Assembly: GCA_000702845.1 (NCBI GenBank)
Contig: JNKK01000011.1
Location: forward strand, 1 to 64,000
Source of the DNA: Lachnospiraceae bacterium FE2018
GTDB lineage: Bacteria; Bacillota; Clostridia; Lachnospirales; Lachnospiraceae
DNA length: 64,000 bases
Direction of reading: 5' to 3'
Notes under the pieces: model-generated
The model's input: only the letters and a program-made list of their open reading frames with translations
Databases searched by the model: none
What the model was told of the DNA's origin: nothing
Program-made: the position numbers and the translations under genes
Shown: positions 25,508-34,950 of the stretch, in pieces
Position numbering within the stretch: position 1 is the first letter of the stretch
Layout of the letters: every line of letters starts with the position of its first letter

Positions 25508-26371
25508 ATGATGAAGAAAATGAAACTGGTCTTTCTGACCTCCGCCATCTGCGGCAGCATGATGCTGTCAGGCTGTTCCTTCCGTCAGGTAGTCAACCGT
25601 TTTCTTGACCGCAGCGCAAAAGAAGCAGAAAACGTAATTACAACTTCTTCCGTTACAGAAAAAGAACCGGCCATGATGATAGATGACAGTCTGAATAAAC
25701 CGGTTTATGATAATGATCTGACAGGCGCGGTGACTGTCGTGCAGGGTTCTGCACTGAAACTTGAGACCGCTGCGTCAGTATCAGACGGCGGCACTGTGAC
25801 ATATCAGTGGTACAGCAACAATGTCAACTCCAATGGAGGCGGAACAATCATCAGCGGCGCAACGGATCCGGTTTACACAGTAGATACGTCCGAGGCACAG
25901 ACAACCTTCTATTATGTTGTCGCCACTAATATGCATGATGATGCGATCAATATGTCAGTCAGCGGTGTCTATCAGGTAACCGTATGGCCGCAGGGCGAGT
26001 GGAAGGAAACGGAAGGAAAGTCTCAGTATGTAATTGAGGACGGCACATTTCCGGTCAGCACCCGTCTGCTGATTGACGGAACCATTTATGCGATTGACGC
26101 AGAAGGGTATGCAACTGACAGTACGGGACTGGCAGCGCCGGAAACCATGAAGGGGGAAAAGGCTGATGCGCAGGTCCTTCAGGCTGAGCAGGAGCAGAAG
26201 GATGCTGAAGCGGCAGCGAAAGCAGCGGCTGAAGAAGAAGCAAAGAAGAAGGCAGAAGAGCAGAAAAAAGCCGAGAAGAAAGCAAAGAAAAAGGCAAAGA
26301 AAGAGAAGAAGGCTGCTGAAGAAGCAAAAAAGGCCGCTGAAGAGCAGCAGGCGGCAGAGAATAACCAGTGA
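25508..26371 (+). CDS. Lipoprotein with Ig-like domain and charged coiled-coil tail
   Basis: The 287-residue protein begins with a basic, hydrophobic signal peptide ending in the lipobox LSGC (cysteine 23), so it should be attached to the outer face of the membrane. Residues about 70-165 resemble a bacterial immunoglobulin-like domain: VVQGSALKLE, TYQWYSNN, a cysteine-free core and TFYYVVATN. The last 65 residues are lysine/glutamate/alanine repeats forming a highly charged coiled coil. I cannot assign a specific function; cell-surface or wall interaction is likely. AAGGGGAG precedes the start. Confidence 0.75.
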   Translation: MMKKMKLVFLTSAICGSMMLSGCSFRQVVNRFLDRSAKEAENVITTSSVTEKEPAMMIDDSLNKPVYDNDLTGAVTVVQGSALKLETAASVSDGGTVTYQWYSNNVNSNGGGTIISGATDPVYTVDTSEAQTTFYYVVATNMHDDAINMSVSGVYQVTVWPQGEWKETEGKSQYVIEDGTFPVSTRLLIDGTIYAIDAEGYATDSTGLAAPETMKGEKADAQVLQAEQEQKDAEAAAKAAAEEEAKKKAEEQKKAEKKAKKKAKKEKKAAEEAKKAAEEQQAAENNQ

Positions 26372-26442
26372 TTCTTTTTGCAATGACAAGCAATAGGATT
26401 GTTAAGTAAAATCAGCAGTATTGATTATACAAGGAGAAAGAT

Positions 26443-27474
26443 ATGAACACGACAGATGTTGTTCGCGTTGTCGTGGACGCCATGGGCGGCGACTATGCAC
26501 CTGCAGAACCGGTAAAAGGTGCGTTGGATGCGTTGAAGGAGAATGACAGACTGCGGATCATGCTGGTCGGAAAACCGGAACTGATCCGGCAGGAACTTGC
26601 AAAATCAACTTATGATGAGACGAGGCTGGAAGTGGTTCCGGCGGAGGAAATAATCGAGACGGCCGAGGCGCCTGTTCAGGCGATTCGCCAGAAGAAAGAT
26701 TCCTCTCTGGTGGTAGGTCTTACGCTTGTTAAGGAAGGCAGGGCAGACGCTTTTGTTTCTTCCGGAAATACCGGTGCGGTTCTGGCCGGCGGACAGCTGA
26801 TTGTGCGCCGGATTAAGGGCGTGCAGCGCGCACCGCTCGCACCGCTGATCCCGACGGAAAAAGGACCGAAGCTTTTGATCGACTGCGGCGCAAATGTTGA
26901 CGCAAGAGCAACGCAGCTGGTACAGTTCGCACATATCGGTTCCATTTATATGGAGTCGGTTATGGGGGTACGGAATCCCCGGGTTGCGCTTGTTAATATC
27001 GGTGCGGAAGAAGAAAAGGGAAACGCGCTTGCGAAGGAAACCTATCCGCTGCTTGCTGCCAGTGAAAACATCAATTTTGTCGGCAACATTGAAGCGCGTG
27101 ATATTCCGAGAGGAGATGCGGATGTCATCGTGACAGAGGCATTTACCGGCAATGTGATTCTGAAGATGTATGAGGGTGTCGGAGCTGTTATGCTCAGCGA
27201 GATTAAAAAGGGCCTTATGAGTTCTCTTCGCAGCAAAATCGGTGCCTTTCTGATTAAGCCTGCGCTGAAAAGTACACTGAAGAAATTTGACAGCAGTGAA
27301 TACGGCGGCGCGCCGCTGCTCGGATTGAACGGTCTTGTTGTCAAGACACACGGCAGCTCGAAAGCAGGCGAATTTAAAAATACAATTGTACAGTGTATTT
27401 CGTTCAAGGAACAGGATATTAACGGACAGATTCGCAAATATCTCAGCGAAGAAGATCCGATTGCACCAGTTTGA
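26443..27474 (+). CDS. plsX: Phosphate acyltransferase PlsX
   Basis: PlsX makes acyl-phosphate from acyl-ACP for phospholipid synthesis with PlsY and PlsC. The 343-residue protein starts with VVVDAMGGDYAPAEPVKGA and contains VSSGNTGAVLAGG, LIDCGANVDARATQLVQFA, GNIEARDIPRGDADVIVTEAFTGN (in two conserved blocks) and a C-terminal GLNGLVVKTHGSSK. Its length is typical. It begins the plsX-acpP-rnc-smc-ftsY block. No fabD or fabG follows, as in other clostridia of this arrangement. Confidence 0.97.
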   Translation: MNTTDVVRVVVDAMGGDYAPAEPVKGALDALKENDRLRIMLVGKPELIRQELAKSTYDETRLEVVPAEEIIETAEAPVQAIRQKKDSSLVVGLTLVKEGRADAFVSSGNTGAVLAGGQLIVRRIKGVQRAPLAPLIPTEKGPKLLIDCGANVDARATQLVQFAHIGSIYMESVMGVRNPRVALVNIGAEEEKGNALAKETYPLLAASENINFVGNIEARDIPRGDADVIVTEAFTGNVILKMYEGVGAVMLSEIKKGLMSSLRSKIGAFLIKPALKSTLKKFDSSEYGGAPLLGLNGLVVKTHGSSKAGEFKNTIVQCISFKEQDINGQIRKYLSEEDPIAPV

Positions 27475-27500
27475 CATATTTGCTTAAAAGGGAAACGATC

Positions 27501-27737
27501 ATGGAAATGAAGAAACTGTGCCGGATTTTTGCAGAGGTTCTGCATGTTGATGAACGTGAGGTGATTCAGGATATGACACTTGCGGAAGATCTGGATGCAG
27601 ACTCGCTGGATTTGTTTCAGATTATGCTGAAGGTGGAACAAACCTTCAGCATTCGTGTTACAGAGCAGGAGTTCAGAAGTCTTCGGACCGTAAGAGATAT
27701 TCTTCACCTGATCCGGAGGAAACAGGACGGCAGATAA
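27501..27737 (+). CDS. acpP: Acyl carrier protein
   Basis: ACP carries growing acyl chains on a phosphopantetheine arm. The 78-residue acidic helical protein has the attachment motif DADSLDLFQ, with the serine in DSLD. It is somewhat divergent: E-L of the usual DSLDxVEL is replaced by LFQIMLKVE, so it may be a specialised ACP for PlsX. The start at 27501 follows AAAAGGGAAA; an upstream in-frame ATG would overlap the plsX end. rnc begins on the base after its stop codon. Confidence 0.88.
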   Translation: MEMKKLCRIFAEVLHVDEREVIQDMTLAEDLDADSLDLFQIMLKVEQTFSIRVTEQEFRSLRTVRDILHLIRRKQDGR

Positions 27738-28448
27738 ATGAAGTATTACGACAGGATGACAGAACTGGAAAAAAAAATCGGCTACCATTTTGCCGACCGG
27801 TCACAGCTGGAAACAGCATTGCGGCACAGTTCTTATACCAATGAGAAGCAGATGAACCGAACGGCCTGCAATGAGCGGCTGGAATTCCTGGGCGATGCTG
27901 TTCTGGAGCTGGTCTCAAGCGAGTTTCTTTTCAGCAGGTTTCCGGATCTGCCGGAAGGAGAACTCACGAAACTCCGCGCCAAGCTGGTGTGTGAGCCGAC
28001 GCTTGCACATGATGCGCGTCAAATCAGTCTCGGAAAATATCTTCTGCTGGGAAAGGGAGAGGATCTGACCGGCGGCCGAGAGAGGGATTCCGTAACATCT
28101 GATGCACTGGAGGCACTGATCGGCGCTGTTTATCTGGATGGCGGACAGGAGGCGGCCAGAGCATTTATTCTGCGGTTCGTTCTGGATGATATTGATCATA
28201 AGCAGCTGTTTTTTGACAGCAAAACAAGTTTGCAGGAGATGATTCAGAAAACGCTGCCGGATCATGAGATTTCCTACCGGCTGATATCAGAATCAGGTCC
28301 GGATCACGCAAAACGCTTTACGACAGAAGTGTGGATCGGCAGTATGCAGGCCGGAACCGGAACCGGATCATCCAAAAAAGCATCTGAACAGCAGGCGGCA
28401 TACCGCGCAATTTGTCTGCTGCAGGAGAAACAGAATCAGGCAGACTGA
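27738..28448 (+). CDS. rnc: Ribonuclease III
   Basis: RNase III cuts double-stranded RNA in rRNA precursors and structured transcripts. The signature NERLEFLGDAVLELV lies at about residues 43-57, with the second acidic site in SDALEALIGAVYLDGG. A C-terminal double-stranded-RNA-binding domain follows (SKTSLQEMIQKTLP to the end, with SKKASEQQAAYRA). The length of 236 aa is normal. Start and preceding acpP stop are adjacent; smc follows after 12 bp. Confidence 0.97.
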   Translation: MKYYDRMTELEKKIGYHFADRSQLETALRHSSYTNEKQMNRTACNERLEFLGDAVLELVSSEFLFSRFPDLPEGELTKLRAKLVCEPTLAHDARQISLGKYLLLGKGEDLTGGRERDSVTSDALEALIGAVYLDGGQEAARAFILRFVLDDIDHKQLFFDSKTSLQEMIQKTLPDHEISYRLISESGPDHAKRFTTEVWIGSMQAGTGTGSSKKASEQQAAYRAICLLQEKQNQAD

Positions 28449-28460
28449 TAAAGGTAACTT

Positions 28461-31400
28461 ATGTATCTGAAAAACATTGAAATGCAGGGCTTTAAGTCCT
28501 TTGCAAATAAAATCAATCTTGAATTTCATGACGGCATCACAGGAATTGTCGGTCCGAACGGAAGCGGCAAAAGCAATGTGGCAGATGCTGTCCGCTGGGT
28601 ACTTGGCGAACAGAGTGCCAGACAGCTCCGCGGCGGGAATATGCAGGATGTCATCTTTTCGGGGACAGAATCCCGCAAACCGCTGGGGTTTGCCAGTGTT
28701 GCCATAACGTTTGACAATTCTGACCGCGCACTCAACTGCGATGTTCCGGAAGTGACAGTTTCAAGAAGGCTTTACCGCTCCGGAGAGAGTGAGTATAAGC
28801 TGAACGGAAAAACATGCAGACTCCGTGATATTAATGAGATGTTTTTTGATACCGGTATCGGTAAAGAAGGTTATTCCATTATCGGTCAGGGTCAGATTGA
28901 TAAAATATTGAGCGGAAAACCGGATGACCGGCGTGAACTCTTTGATGAGGCCGCCGGCATTGTCAAGTTTAAACGCAGAAAAGCAGCTTCTGTAAAAAAA
29001 CTGGAATCTGAGGAACAGAATCTTGTCCGGGTCACGGATCTGCTTTCGGAACTGACACGGCAGAAGGGTCCGCTCGAGAAACAGGCTGAGACGGCAGAAA
29101 CGTATCTGCGTCTGCGGGATGAAATGCGCGGTGTTGATATCACGCTTTTCTGCAGAGATTCACAGCGGATTGAAACACAGATTTCCGATGCGGAGAAAAA
29201 CCTGGAAATTGCCGATGCTCACCAGCAGCGGATTGCGGATGAATTCGAGCGGACACGCCAGGAGTATGACCGGATTGAGTCAGAACTTGAGGCGCTTGAT
29301 CTCTCCATGCAGGAAGCGCGTGACAGGAATGCAGAGCGCCAGATGGAGAAACAGCAGGTTGAAAATGAAATCACACTGCTGCAGGAGCAGATCCGTGCGT
29401 CCTGGAAAAATCACGCGTTGTATCAGGAGCGCATGGATGCAATCGACGCGGATGTGGAACGGCGTCACGCAGACAGCCTTTCGCACGCACAGGAAAAAGA
29501 GCGTCTGGGACGGGAACTTTCCGCGCTCCGGGAACGCCGTGATGCCGGCGCGGAAAAGCTGGAAGAGATTCGAAGTGCGATCGAGCAGACCAGCAGAGGT
29601 TCAGAGGAGAGCCGAAGCGAAACGATTGCTTTGCTGAATAAACGGACTTCAATCCGGGAACGGATTCAGCGCTATGATACTATGCTGGAGCAGATCGAAA
29701 TCCGTAAAGCTGAAATTAATGCGGAACAGCTCCGTCAGAAGACAGAAGCAGAGCATCAGCGTGAGATTCTGGTATCTCTCCAGAAGGAGCGTCAGGAGCT
29801 GGACAATGCTGTTCAGCAGCATGAGAAGGATCTGAAAGAAGCGGAAGATACGCTGGGTAAAATGGGCCGGGCGCTGGATGAGATGGGACGGCAGATGGAA
29901 ATCGGTCAGAGCGCATGGCACAGAGAAAACTCCCGTCTGGAATCCCTGCGCAATCTGGCAGAGCGCTATGAGGGGTATGGGAACAGCATTAAGCGTGTTA
30001 TGAGTCAGAAAGAAGATAACCCCGGAATTCACGGCGTTGTCGCTGAACTGATCAACACGGAACAGGCTTATGAAACAGCCATCGAAACAGCGCTGGGCGG
30101 CAGTCTTCAGAACATCGTTACAGACAATGAAAATACGGCAAAATATCTGATTGAATATCTGAAAAAAGGTCACTATGGCAGAGCGACATTCCTGCCGCTG
30201 ACAGCTGTCCGCAAAGGACGTGTTTTTGAAAATGAGAATGTACTCGGCGAGAAAGGTGTAATCGGACTGGCCAGCAGTCTGGTGGAGTGTGACCGGATTT
30301 ATAACGGAATCGTAGAATCTCTGCTGGGCAGAACCGTAGTGGTAGATCAGATCGATCACGCAATTGCAATCGGGAGAAAGTATCATCATTCCATCCGTAT
30401 GGTTACGCTGGAAGGGGAACTGCTTAATCCGGGCGGTTCCATGACAGGTGGTGCCTTCCGGAGCAGCAGTAATCTGCTGGGTCGTGCCCGGGAGATTCAG
30501 GAGCTGGAAAAAAGTGTCCGTATGCTGAAGCAGGATATGGAACGCATGCAGAACGAGATTGTGCAGAACCGGAAGCAGCGTCAGGAAGTGCGTGAGGCAC
30601 AGCAGGCACTTTCAGAAGAACTGCAGCGCCTGTATCTGAAGCAGAATACGGCAGGCATTAATCTGGAAGCGGCCAGAGCACAAAATGAACAATATGAAGA
30701 ACAGTCTGTCCGTCTGCGGACAGAGCGTGCCGAGATTGAACGTCAGATCGAAGAAATCAATTCCAGCAGAAAAACGGTACTGGAAGAACTCAGTACTTCC
30801 GAGACGGAAGAAAGCCGTCTGACAGCTGCGGTATCGGAAGCGGCAGCTTCCCTGGAAGACCTGCGCAGACAGGAGGAGACCCTCCGGACCGCACACGGAA
30901 AAACCATGCTGGAATACTCCAGTATGAATCAGCGCGTGACATTCCTGGAAGAAAAGATACAGGCCTCAGCAGATGAGATCGCACGTCTTGCGGAAGAGAA
31001 AGCTTCGCTGCAGGAAAGCATTGCGGCTGAGCACGCGGAAAGCGTCGAAAAAGAGGCGCGGATAGAGACACTGCGGCAGCAGATTGATAGCCTGACGGAA
31101 TCCATTGAAAAAGCGTCTTCACGTGTTGAATCACTGCAGCAGCAGAAAAATGAGATGAACCGTTCTCATAAAGCATTTTTCGAACAGAGGGACGCATTAA
31201 CAGAGGAACGCAGTGAGATTGAGCGTGAACAGTTCCGCCTTAATGCGCGGATCGAGCGTCTGAATGAGCAGCGTGACCAGCTGGTTGCATATCTCTGGGA
31301 AGAATACCAGATTCCGCCGGATCAGGCTGTGTTGCAGCCGGGACTGGAAGAAGCTTCCGGGACAGAACTGAAGCGGCGTTCCGGCGAACTGAAAAAAGCG

Positions 31401-32021
31401 ATCCGGGATCTCGGCAGCATTAATATTAATGCGATTCAGGAATATAAGGAACTGAAAGAGCGGCATGATTTTCTGACGGAACAGCATGCAGATCTGATTA
31501 AGGCGGCGGATACCCTGCGCGATATTATCAGAAAACTCGATGAAGGGATGCGGCGGCAGTTCCGTGAGACCTTCGATCTGATCAAAGTGGAATATAACAA
31601 AGTATTCCGGGAACTGTTTGGCGGCGGCAAGGGTACACTGGAACTTGTTGAAGGGGAAGATGTACTGGACGCCGGAATTCTGATCAACGCACAGCCGCCG
31701 GGTAAAAAACTGCAGAATATGATGCAGCTCTCCGGAGGTGAAAAATCACTCAGTGCAATCGCGCTGCTGTTTGCTATTCAGAACCTGAAACCGTCTCCGT
31801 TCTGTCTCCTGGATGAGATCGAAGCGGCACTGGACGATTCCAACGTCGGCCGGTATGCGGAATATCTGCACAAATTGACAGAACATATTCAGTTTATTAT
31901 TATTACACACAGAAGAGGAACCATGGCGGCCGCAGACAGACTCTACGGTATCACCATGCAGGAAAAAGGCGTTTCGACGCTCGTTTCAGTCAGTCTGATC
32001 GAAAAAGATCTGGACGCATAA
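28461..32021 (+). CDS. smc: Chromosome segregation ATPase SMC
   Basis: SMC is the ATPase of the bacterial condensin, working with ScpA and ScpB. The 1186-residue protein has the N-terminal Walker A (GPNGSGKSNVADAVRW, about residue 32), a long coiled coil, a hinge around residues 510-660 (IHGVVAELI, MTGGAFRSSSNLLGR), a second coiled coil, and the C-terminal signature QLSGGEKSLSAIALLFAI with Walker B FCLLDEIEAALDDSNV. The hinge keeps its glycine pattern. The coil shows no break in frame. ftsY follows after 10 bp, a conserved clostridial arrangement. Confidence 0.98.
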   Translation: MYLKNIEMQGFKSFANKINLEFHDGITGIVGPNGSGKSNVADAVRWVLGEQSARQLRGGNMQDVIFSGTESRKPLGFASVAITFDNSDRALNCDVPEVTVSRRLYRSGESEYKLNGKTCRLRDINEMFFDTGIGKEGYSIIGQGQIDKILSGKPDDRRELFDEAAGIVKFKRRKAASVKKLESEEQNLVRVTDLLSELTRQKGPLEKQAETAETYLRLRDEMRGVDITLFCRDSQRIETQISDAEKNLEIADAHQQRIADEFERTRQEYDRIESELEALDLSMQEARDRNAERQMEKQQVENEITLLQEQIRASWKNHALYQERMDAIDADVERRHADSLSHAQEKERLGRELSALRERRDAGAEKLEEIRSAIEQTSRGSEESRSETIALLNKRTSIRERIQRYDTMLEQIEIRKAEINAEQLRQKTEAEHQREILVSLQKERQELDNAVQQHEKDLKEAEDTLGKMGRALDEMGRQMEIGQSAWHRENSRLESLRNLAERYEGYGNSIKRVMSQKEDNPGIHGVVAELINTEQAYETAIETALGGSLQNIVTDNENTAKYLIEYLKKGHYGRATFLPLTAVRKGRVFENENVLGEKGVIGLASSLVECDRIYNGIVESLLGRTVVVDQIDHAIAIGRKYHHSIRMVTLEGELLNPGGSMTGGAFRSSSNLLGRAREIQELEKSVRMLKQDMERMQNEIVQNRKQRQEVREAQQALSEELQRLYLKQNTAGINLEAARAQNEQYEEQSVRLRTERAEIERQIEEINSSRKTVLEELSTSETEESRLTAAVSEAAASLEDLRRQEETLRTAHGKTMLEYSSMNQRVTFLEEKIQASADEIARLAEEKASLQESIAAEHAESVEKEARIETLRQQIDSLTESIEKASSRVESLQQQKNEMNRSHKAFFEQRDALTEERSEIEREQFRLNARIERLNEQRDQLVAYLWEEYQIPPDQAVLQPGLEEASGTELKRRSGELKKAIRDLGSININAIQEYKELKERHDFLTEQHADLIKAADTLRDIIRKLDEGMRRQFRETFDLIKVEYNKVFRELFGGGKGTLELVEGEDVLDAGILINAQPPGKKLQNMMQLSGGEKSLSAIALLFAIQNLKPSPFCLLDEIEAALDDSNVGRYAEYLHKLTEHIQFIIITHRRGTMAAADRLYGITMQEKGVSTLVSVSLIEKDLDA

Positions 32022-32031
32022 GGAGAGTATT

Positions 32032-32919
32032 TTGGCAGAGAAAAAAGGCGGTTTCTTCCGGCGGATGATGAGAGGTCTCTGGAAGAATGAGATCGACGAG
32101 GACTTTTACGAAGAACTGGAAGAAATCATGATTATGGGCGACATGGGAGTCGCAACGACGGAAGCGGTTCTGGATGATCTGCGCGGAAAGGTCGCAAAGC
32201 ATAATATTAAATATGCGGAGGACTGCCGGTTTTATCTGATCGAGACGATGAAGGATCAGCTCCGTCTTCAGGAAGAGGAATATGATTTTACTGATAAAAA
32301 ATCGGTGGTGCTGATTGTCGGCGTCAATGGTGTCGGCAAGACGACGACGGTCGGTAAACTCGCCTGGTATCTGAAAAATGACGGGAAAAAGGTGATCATG
32401 GCGGCCGCAGATACATTCCGCGCTGCTGCGACGGAACAGCTTCAGATGTGGGCAGACCGCGCCGGGGTCGATATTATATCGGCACATGAAGGGGCAGATC
32501 CCGGATCAGTTCTGTTTGACGCGATTACGGCGGCAAAATCGAGGAACGCGGATCTTCTTCTTGTGGATACGGCAGGACGGCTGCATAACAAGAAGAATCT
32601 GATGAATGAGTTGGGCAAGCTGTACCGGATCATTGAGCGCGAGTATCCCGAAGCACATAAGGAGACGCTGGTTGTACTTGATGCGACGACCGGACAGAAT
32701 GCACTGGCGCAGGCCCGGGAATTCAATGAGGTCGCAAATCTGACAGGCATTATTCTGACCAAGCTGGACGGATCCGCAAAAGGCGGGGTTGCCATAGCCG
32801 TGCAGTCTGAACTTGGAATTCCTGTAAAATATATCGGCATCGGAGAAAAACTTGAGGATATTAAGCGGTTTGACCCGGATGCGTATATAGATGACCTGTT
32901 TGCGAAAGAAGATGAATAA
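32032..32919 (+). CDS. ftsY: Signal recognition particle receptor FtsY
   Basis: FtsY docks the SRP-ribosome complex at the membrane. The 295-residue protein is a compact NG form with almost no acidic A domain. It starts with a basic amphipathic segment (MAEKKGGFFRRMMRGLWK), followed by the GTPase motifs GVNGVGKTTTVGKLA, DTFRAAA, DTAGRLHNK, and TKLDGSAKGG. Translation starts at a TTG (32032) with AAGGAGAG six bases upstream overlapping the smc stop; no in-frame ATG gives a complete N-terminus. The G-domain ends at the expected FDPDAYIDDLF. Confidence 0.96.
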   Translation: MAEKKGGFFRRMMRGLWKNEIDEDFYEELEEIMIMGDMGVATTEAVLDDLRGKVAKHNIKYAEDCRFYLIETMKDQLRLQEEEYDFTDKKSVVLIVGVNGVGKTTTVGKLAWYLKNDGKKVIMAAADTFRAAATEQLQMWADRAGVDIISAHEGADPGSVLFDAITAAKSRNADLLLVDTAGRLHNKKNLMNELGKLYRIIEREYPEAHKETLVVLDATTGQNALAQAREFNEVANLTGIILTKLDGSAKGGVAIAVQSELGIPVKYIGIGEKLEDIKRFDPDAYIDDLFAKEDE

Positions 32920-32967
32920 TGTCTCTTTCAACGATATTTGATTCAAAATAAGAGTGGAGGTTCCGGT

Positions 32968-34179
32968 ATGCTGACATTGGATAAGTTTGAGGAAGCGACA
33001 GAGGTTGTGCGTCGTGTGACAGCGGACACAAAGCTGGTGTACAGTGAGTATTTCAGTTCCATGACCGGGAATAAGATTTACCTGAAACCGGAGAATATGC
33101 AGGTGACAGGTGCCTATAAAATCCGCGGCGCCTATTATAAAATCAGTACGATGACAGAGGAAGAGCGTGCCCGCGGTCTGATCACCGCTTCTGCAGGAAA
33201 CCATGCACAGGGTGTCGCATATGCCGCGAAAGCGTATGGGGTTCCGGCAACCATCGTGATGCCGACGACGACACCGCTGATCAAGGTTGAGCGCACACGC
33301 GCGTACGGCGCGAATGTGATCCTGCACGGTGATGTGTACGACGACGCCTGTGAAGAGGCGCTTCGCCTGGCTGAGGAGGAAGGATATACATTTATTCATC
33401 CGTTTGATGATCTGACCGTAGCAACCGGACAGGGAACCATTGCGATGGAAATCGTCAAGGAACTTCCGCTGGTGGACTATATTCTGGTTCCGGTGGGAGG
33501 CGGCGGACTTGCCACCGGTATTTCCACGCTGACCAAGCTGCTCAATCCGAAGATCCGTGTGATTGGTGTGGAGCCGTCAGGCGCGAACTGTCTGCAGGAA
33601 TCTCTGGAGCGGGGCGAGGTTGTGACTCTGCCGAATGTCAGCACGATCGCAGACGGAACTGCCGTCAAGCGTCCGGGCGACAAAATTTTTCCGTATCTGC
33701 AGGAAAATCTGGATTCGATCATAACAGTAGACGACGACGAACTGGTCGTAGCCTTCCTTGATATGGTTGAGAATCATAAGATGATTGTTGAAAATTCAGG
33801 GCTTCTGACCGTCGCGGCACTGAAGCATCTGGATGTCAGAGGCAAGAAGGTTGTCAGCATCCTGAGCGGCGGCAATATGGATGTCATCACCATGTCTTCG
33901 GTTGTACAGAACGGTCTGATTGCCCGTGACAGAATCTTTACGCTTTCAGTCCTGCTTCCGGACCGTCCGGGTGAACTCGTACGCGTTTCGACTGTTATTG
34001 CAGAGTCACAGGGCAATGTCGTCAAGCTGGAGCACAACCAGTTCTACAGCACGAACCGCAATGCCGCCGTGGAACTTCGCATCACGATGGAGGCTTTCGG
34101 CACCGAGCATAAGATGGAAATCATTAACAGGCTGGAAGAAGCCGGATTCCGCCCGAAACAGGTTCAGGCGCAGCTGTGA
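32968..34179 (+). CDS. ilvA: Threonine ammonia-lyase (biosynthetic or catabolic, ACT-containing)
   Basis: This PLP enzyme deaminates threonine to 2-oxobutanoate. The PLP lysine lies in GAYKIRGAYYKI; SAGNHAQGVAYAA and GGGGLATG are typical PLP-binding segments. After residue 320 an ACT-like domain begins (LSVLLPDRPGELVRVSTVIAE), as in the shorter TdcB-like form with one ACT. The length of 403 aa matches that form. A start at 32968 is favoured by GTGGAGG; the frame can be extended upstream but lacks a ribosome site. It sits beside queH; ilvE is also in the window, but not adjacent. Confidence 0.93.
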   Translation: MLTLDKFEEATEVVRRVTADTKLVYSEYFSSMTGNKIYLKPENMQVTGAYKIRGAYYKISTMTEEERARGLITASAGNHAQGVAYAAKAYGVPATIVMPTTTPLIKVERTRAYGANVILHGDVYDDACEEALRLAEEEGYTFIHPFDDLTVATGQGTIAMEIVKELPLVDYILVPVGGGGLATGISTLTKLLNPKIRVIGVEPSGANCLQESLERGEVVTLPNVSTIADGTAVKRPGDKIFPYLQENLDSIITVDDDELVVAFLDMVENHKMIVENSGLLTVAALKHLDVRGKKVVSILSGGNMDVITMSSVVQNGLIARDRIFTLSVLLPDRPGELVRVSTVIAESQGNVVKLEHNQFYSTNRNAAVELRITMEAFGTEHKMEIINRLEEAGFRPKQVQAQL

Positions 34180-34214
34180 TAAGGAATTGATCAGATGAAT
34201 TAACCGGGAGCCGT

Positions 34215-34850
34215 ATGCACACGATCAGGGAAAATCATAAAGAAAACTACCAGAAACTTCTGGACAGAAAGCTGGAGGAGATAAAAAGCAAAGAGCGGGT
34301 TCCGACGCTTCTGCTGCATGCATGCTGTGCGCCCTGCAGCAGTTATGTCCTGGAGTACTTATCAGAGTATTTTGCAATAACAGTTCTTTTTTATAATCCG
34401 AACATTGAACCGGAGGATGAGTACCGGGCACGGGCGGAGGAACTGAAGCGTCTGATCCGGGAGATGCCGTTCCGGCATGAGGTTGTGTATCTGGAAGGAA
34501 ACTATGAACCGGAGCGGTTTCACGCGGCAGCCGCCGGCTATGAGGAAGCGCCGGAGGGCGGCCCCAGATGTGCGCGCTGTTTCCGGCTGCGGCTGAAGGA
34601 AGCGGCCGAATACGCGGACAGGCTGGGAATGGATTATTTTACGACGACGCTCACCATCAGTCCGCTGAAAAATGCACAGATTCTAAACCGCATCGGAGCG
34701 GAGATCGCAGAAAGCTGCAGTGCCGCATTTCTGCCTTCGGATTTTAAGAAGCGCGGCGGATACCAGCGCTCAATTGAATTGTCACGGGAATATGATTTAT
34801 ACCGGCAGAATTTCTGCGGATGTGTTTATTCAAAATCAATTGAGAAATGA
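34215..34850 (+). CDS. queH: Epoxyqueuosine reductase QueH
   Basis: QueH reduces epoxyqueuosine to queuosine in tRNA and replaces QueG in many bacteria. It was formerly DUF208. The 211-residue protein has the adjacent cysteines in [10 protein letters not shown], the second pair [13 protein letters not shown], and the C-terminal NFCGCVYSK, which fit the metal and iron-sulfur ligand pattern of the family. [11 protein letters not shown] is another conserved segment. A GGGAGCC site precedes the ATG. It follows ilvA by 35 bp; other queuosine genes are not in the window. Confidence 0.92.
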   Translation: MHTIRENHKENYQKLLDRKLEEIKSKERVPTLLLHACCAPCSSYVLEYLSEYFAITVLFYNPNIEPEDEYRARAEELKRLIREMPFRHEVVYLEGNYEPERFHAAAAGYEEAPEGGPRCARCFRLRLKEAAEYADRLGMDYFTTTLTISPLKNAQILNRIGAEIAESCSAAFLPSDFKKRGGYQRSIELSREYDLYRQNFCGCVYSKSIEK

Positions 34851-34870
34851 AGATGTAAGATTCAAAATTC

Positions 34871-34904
34871 CTGATAGAGGATCTGCTGATAGAGGATCTG
34901 CTGA
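34871..34904. repeat. 15-bp direct repeat in the argH leader
   Basis: CTGATAGAGGATCTG occurs twice head to tail (34871-34885, 34886-34900) followed by CTGA, 46 bp before argH. No hairpin forms from it. Confidence 0.85.
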
Positions 34905-34950
34905 ATCTTTACAGGATGGAAATGAAAAAAATCAAGGAAGGAAAACGCAC

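Noticed and set aside
34720-34950. N-terminal extension of ArgH overlapping queH
   Set aside because: The start at 34951 has a ribosome site and the family-typical N-terminus; the extension runs through queH in another frame.
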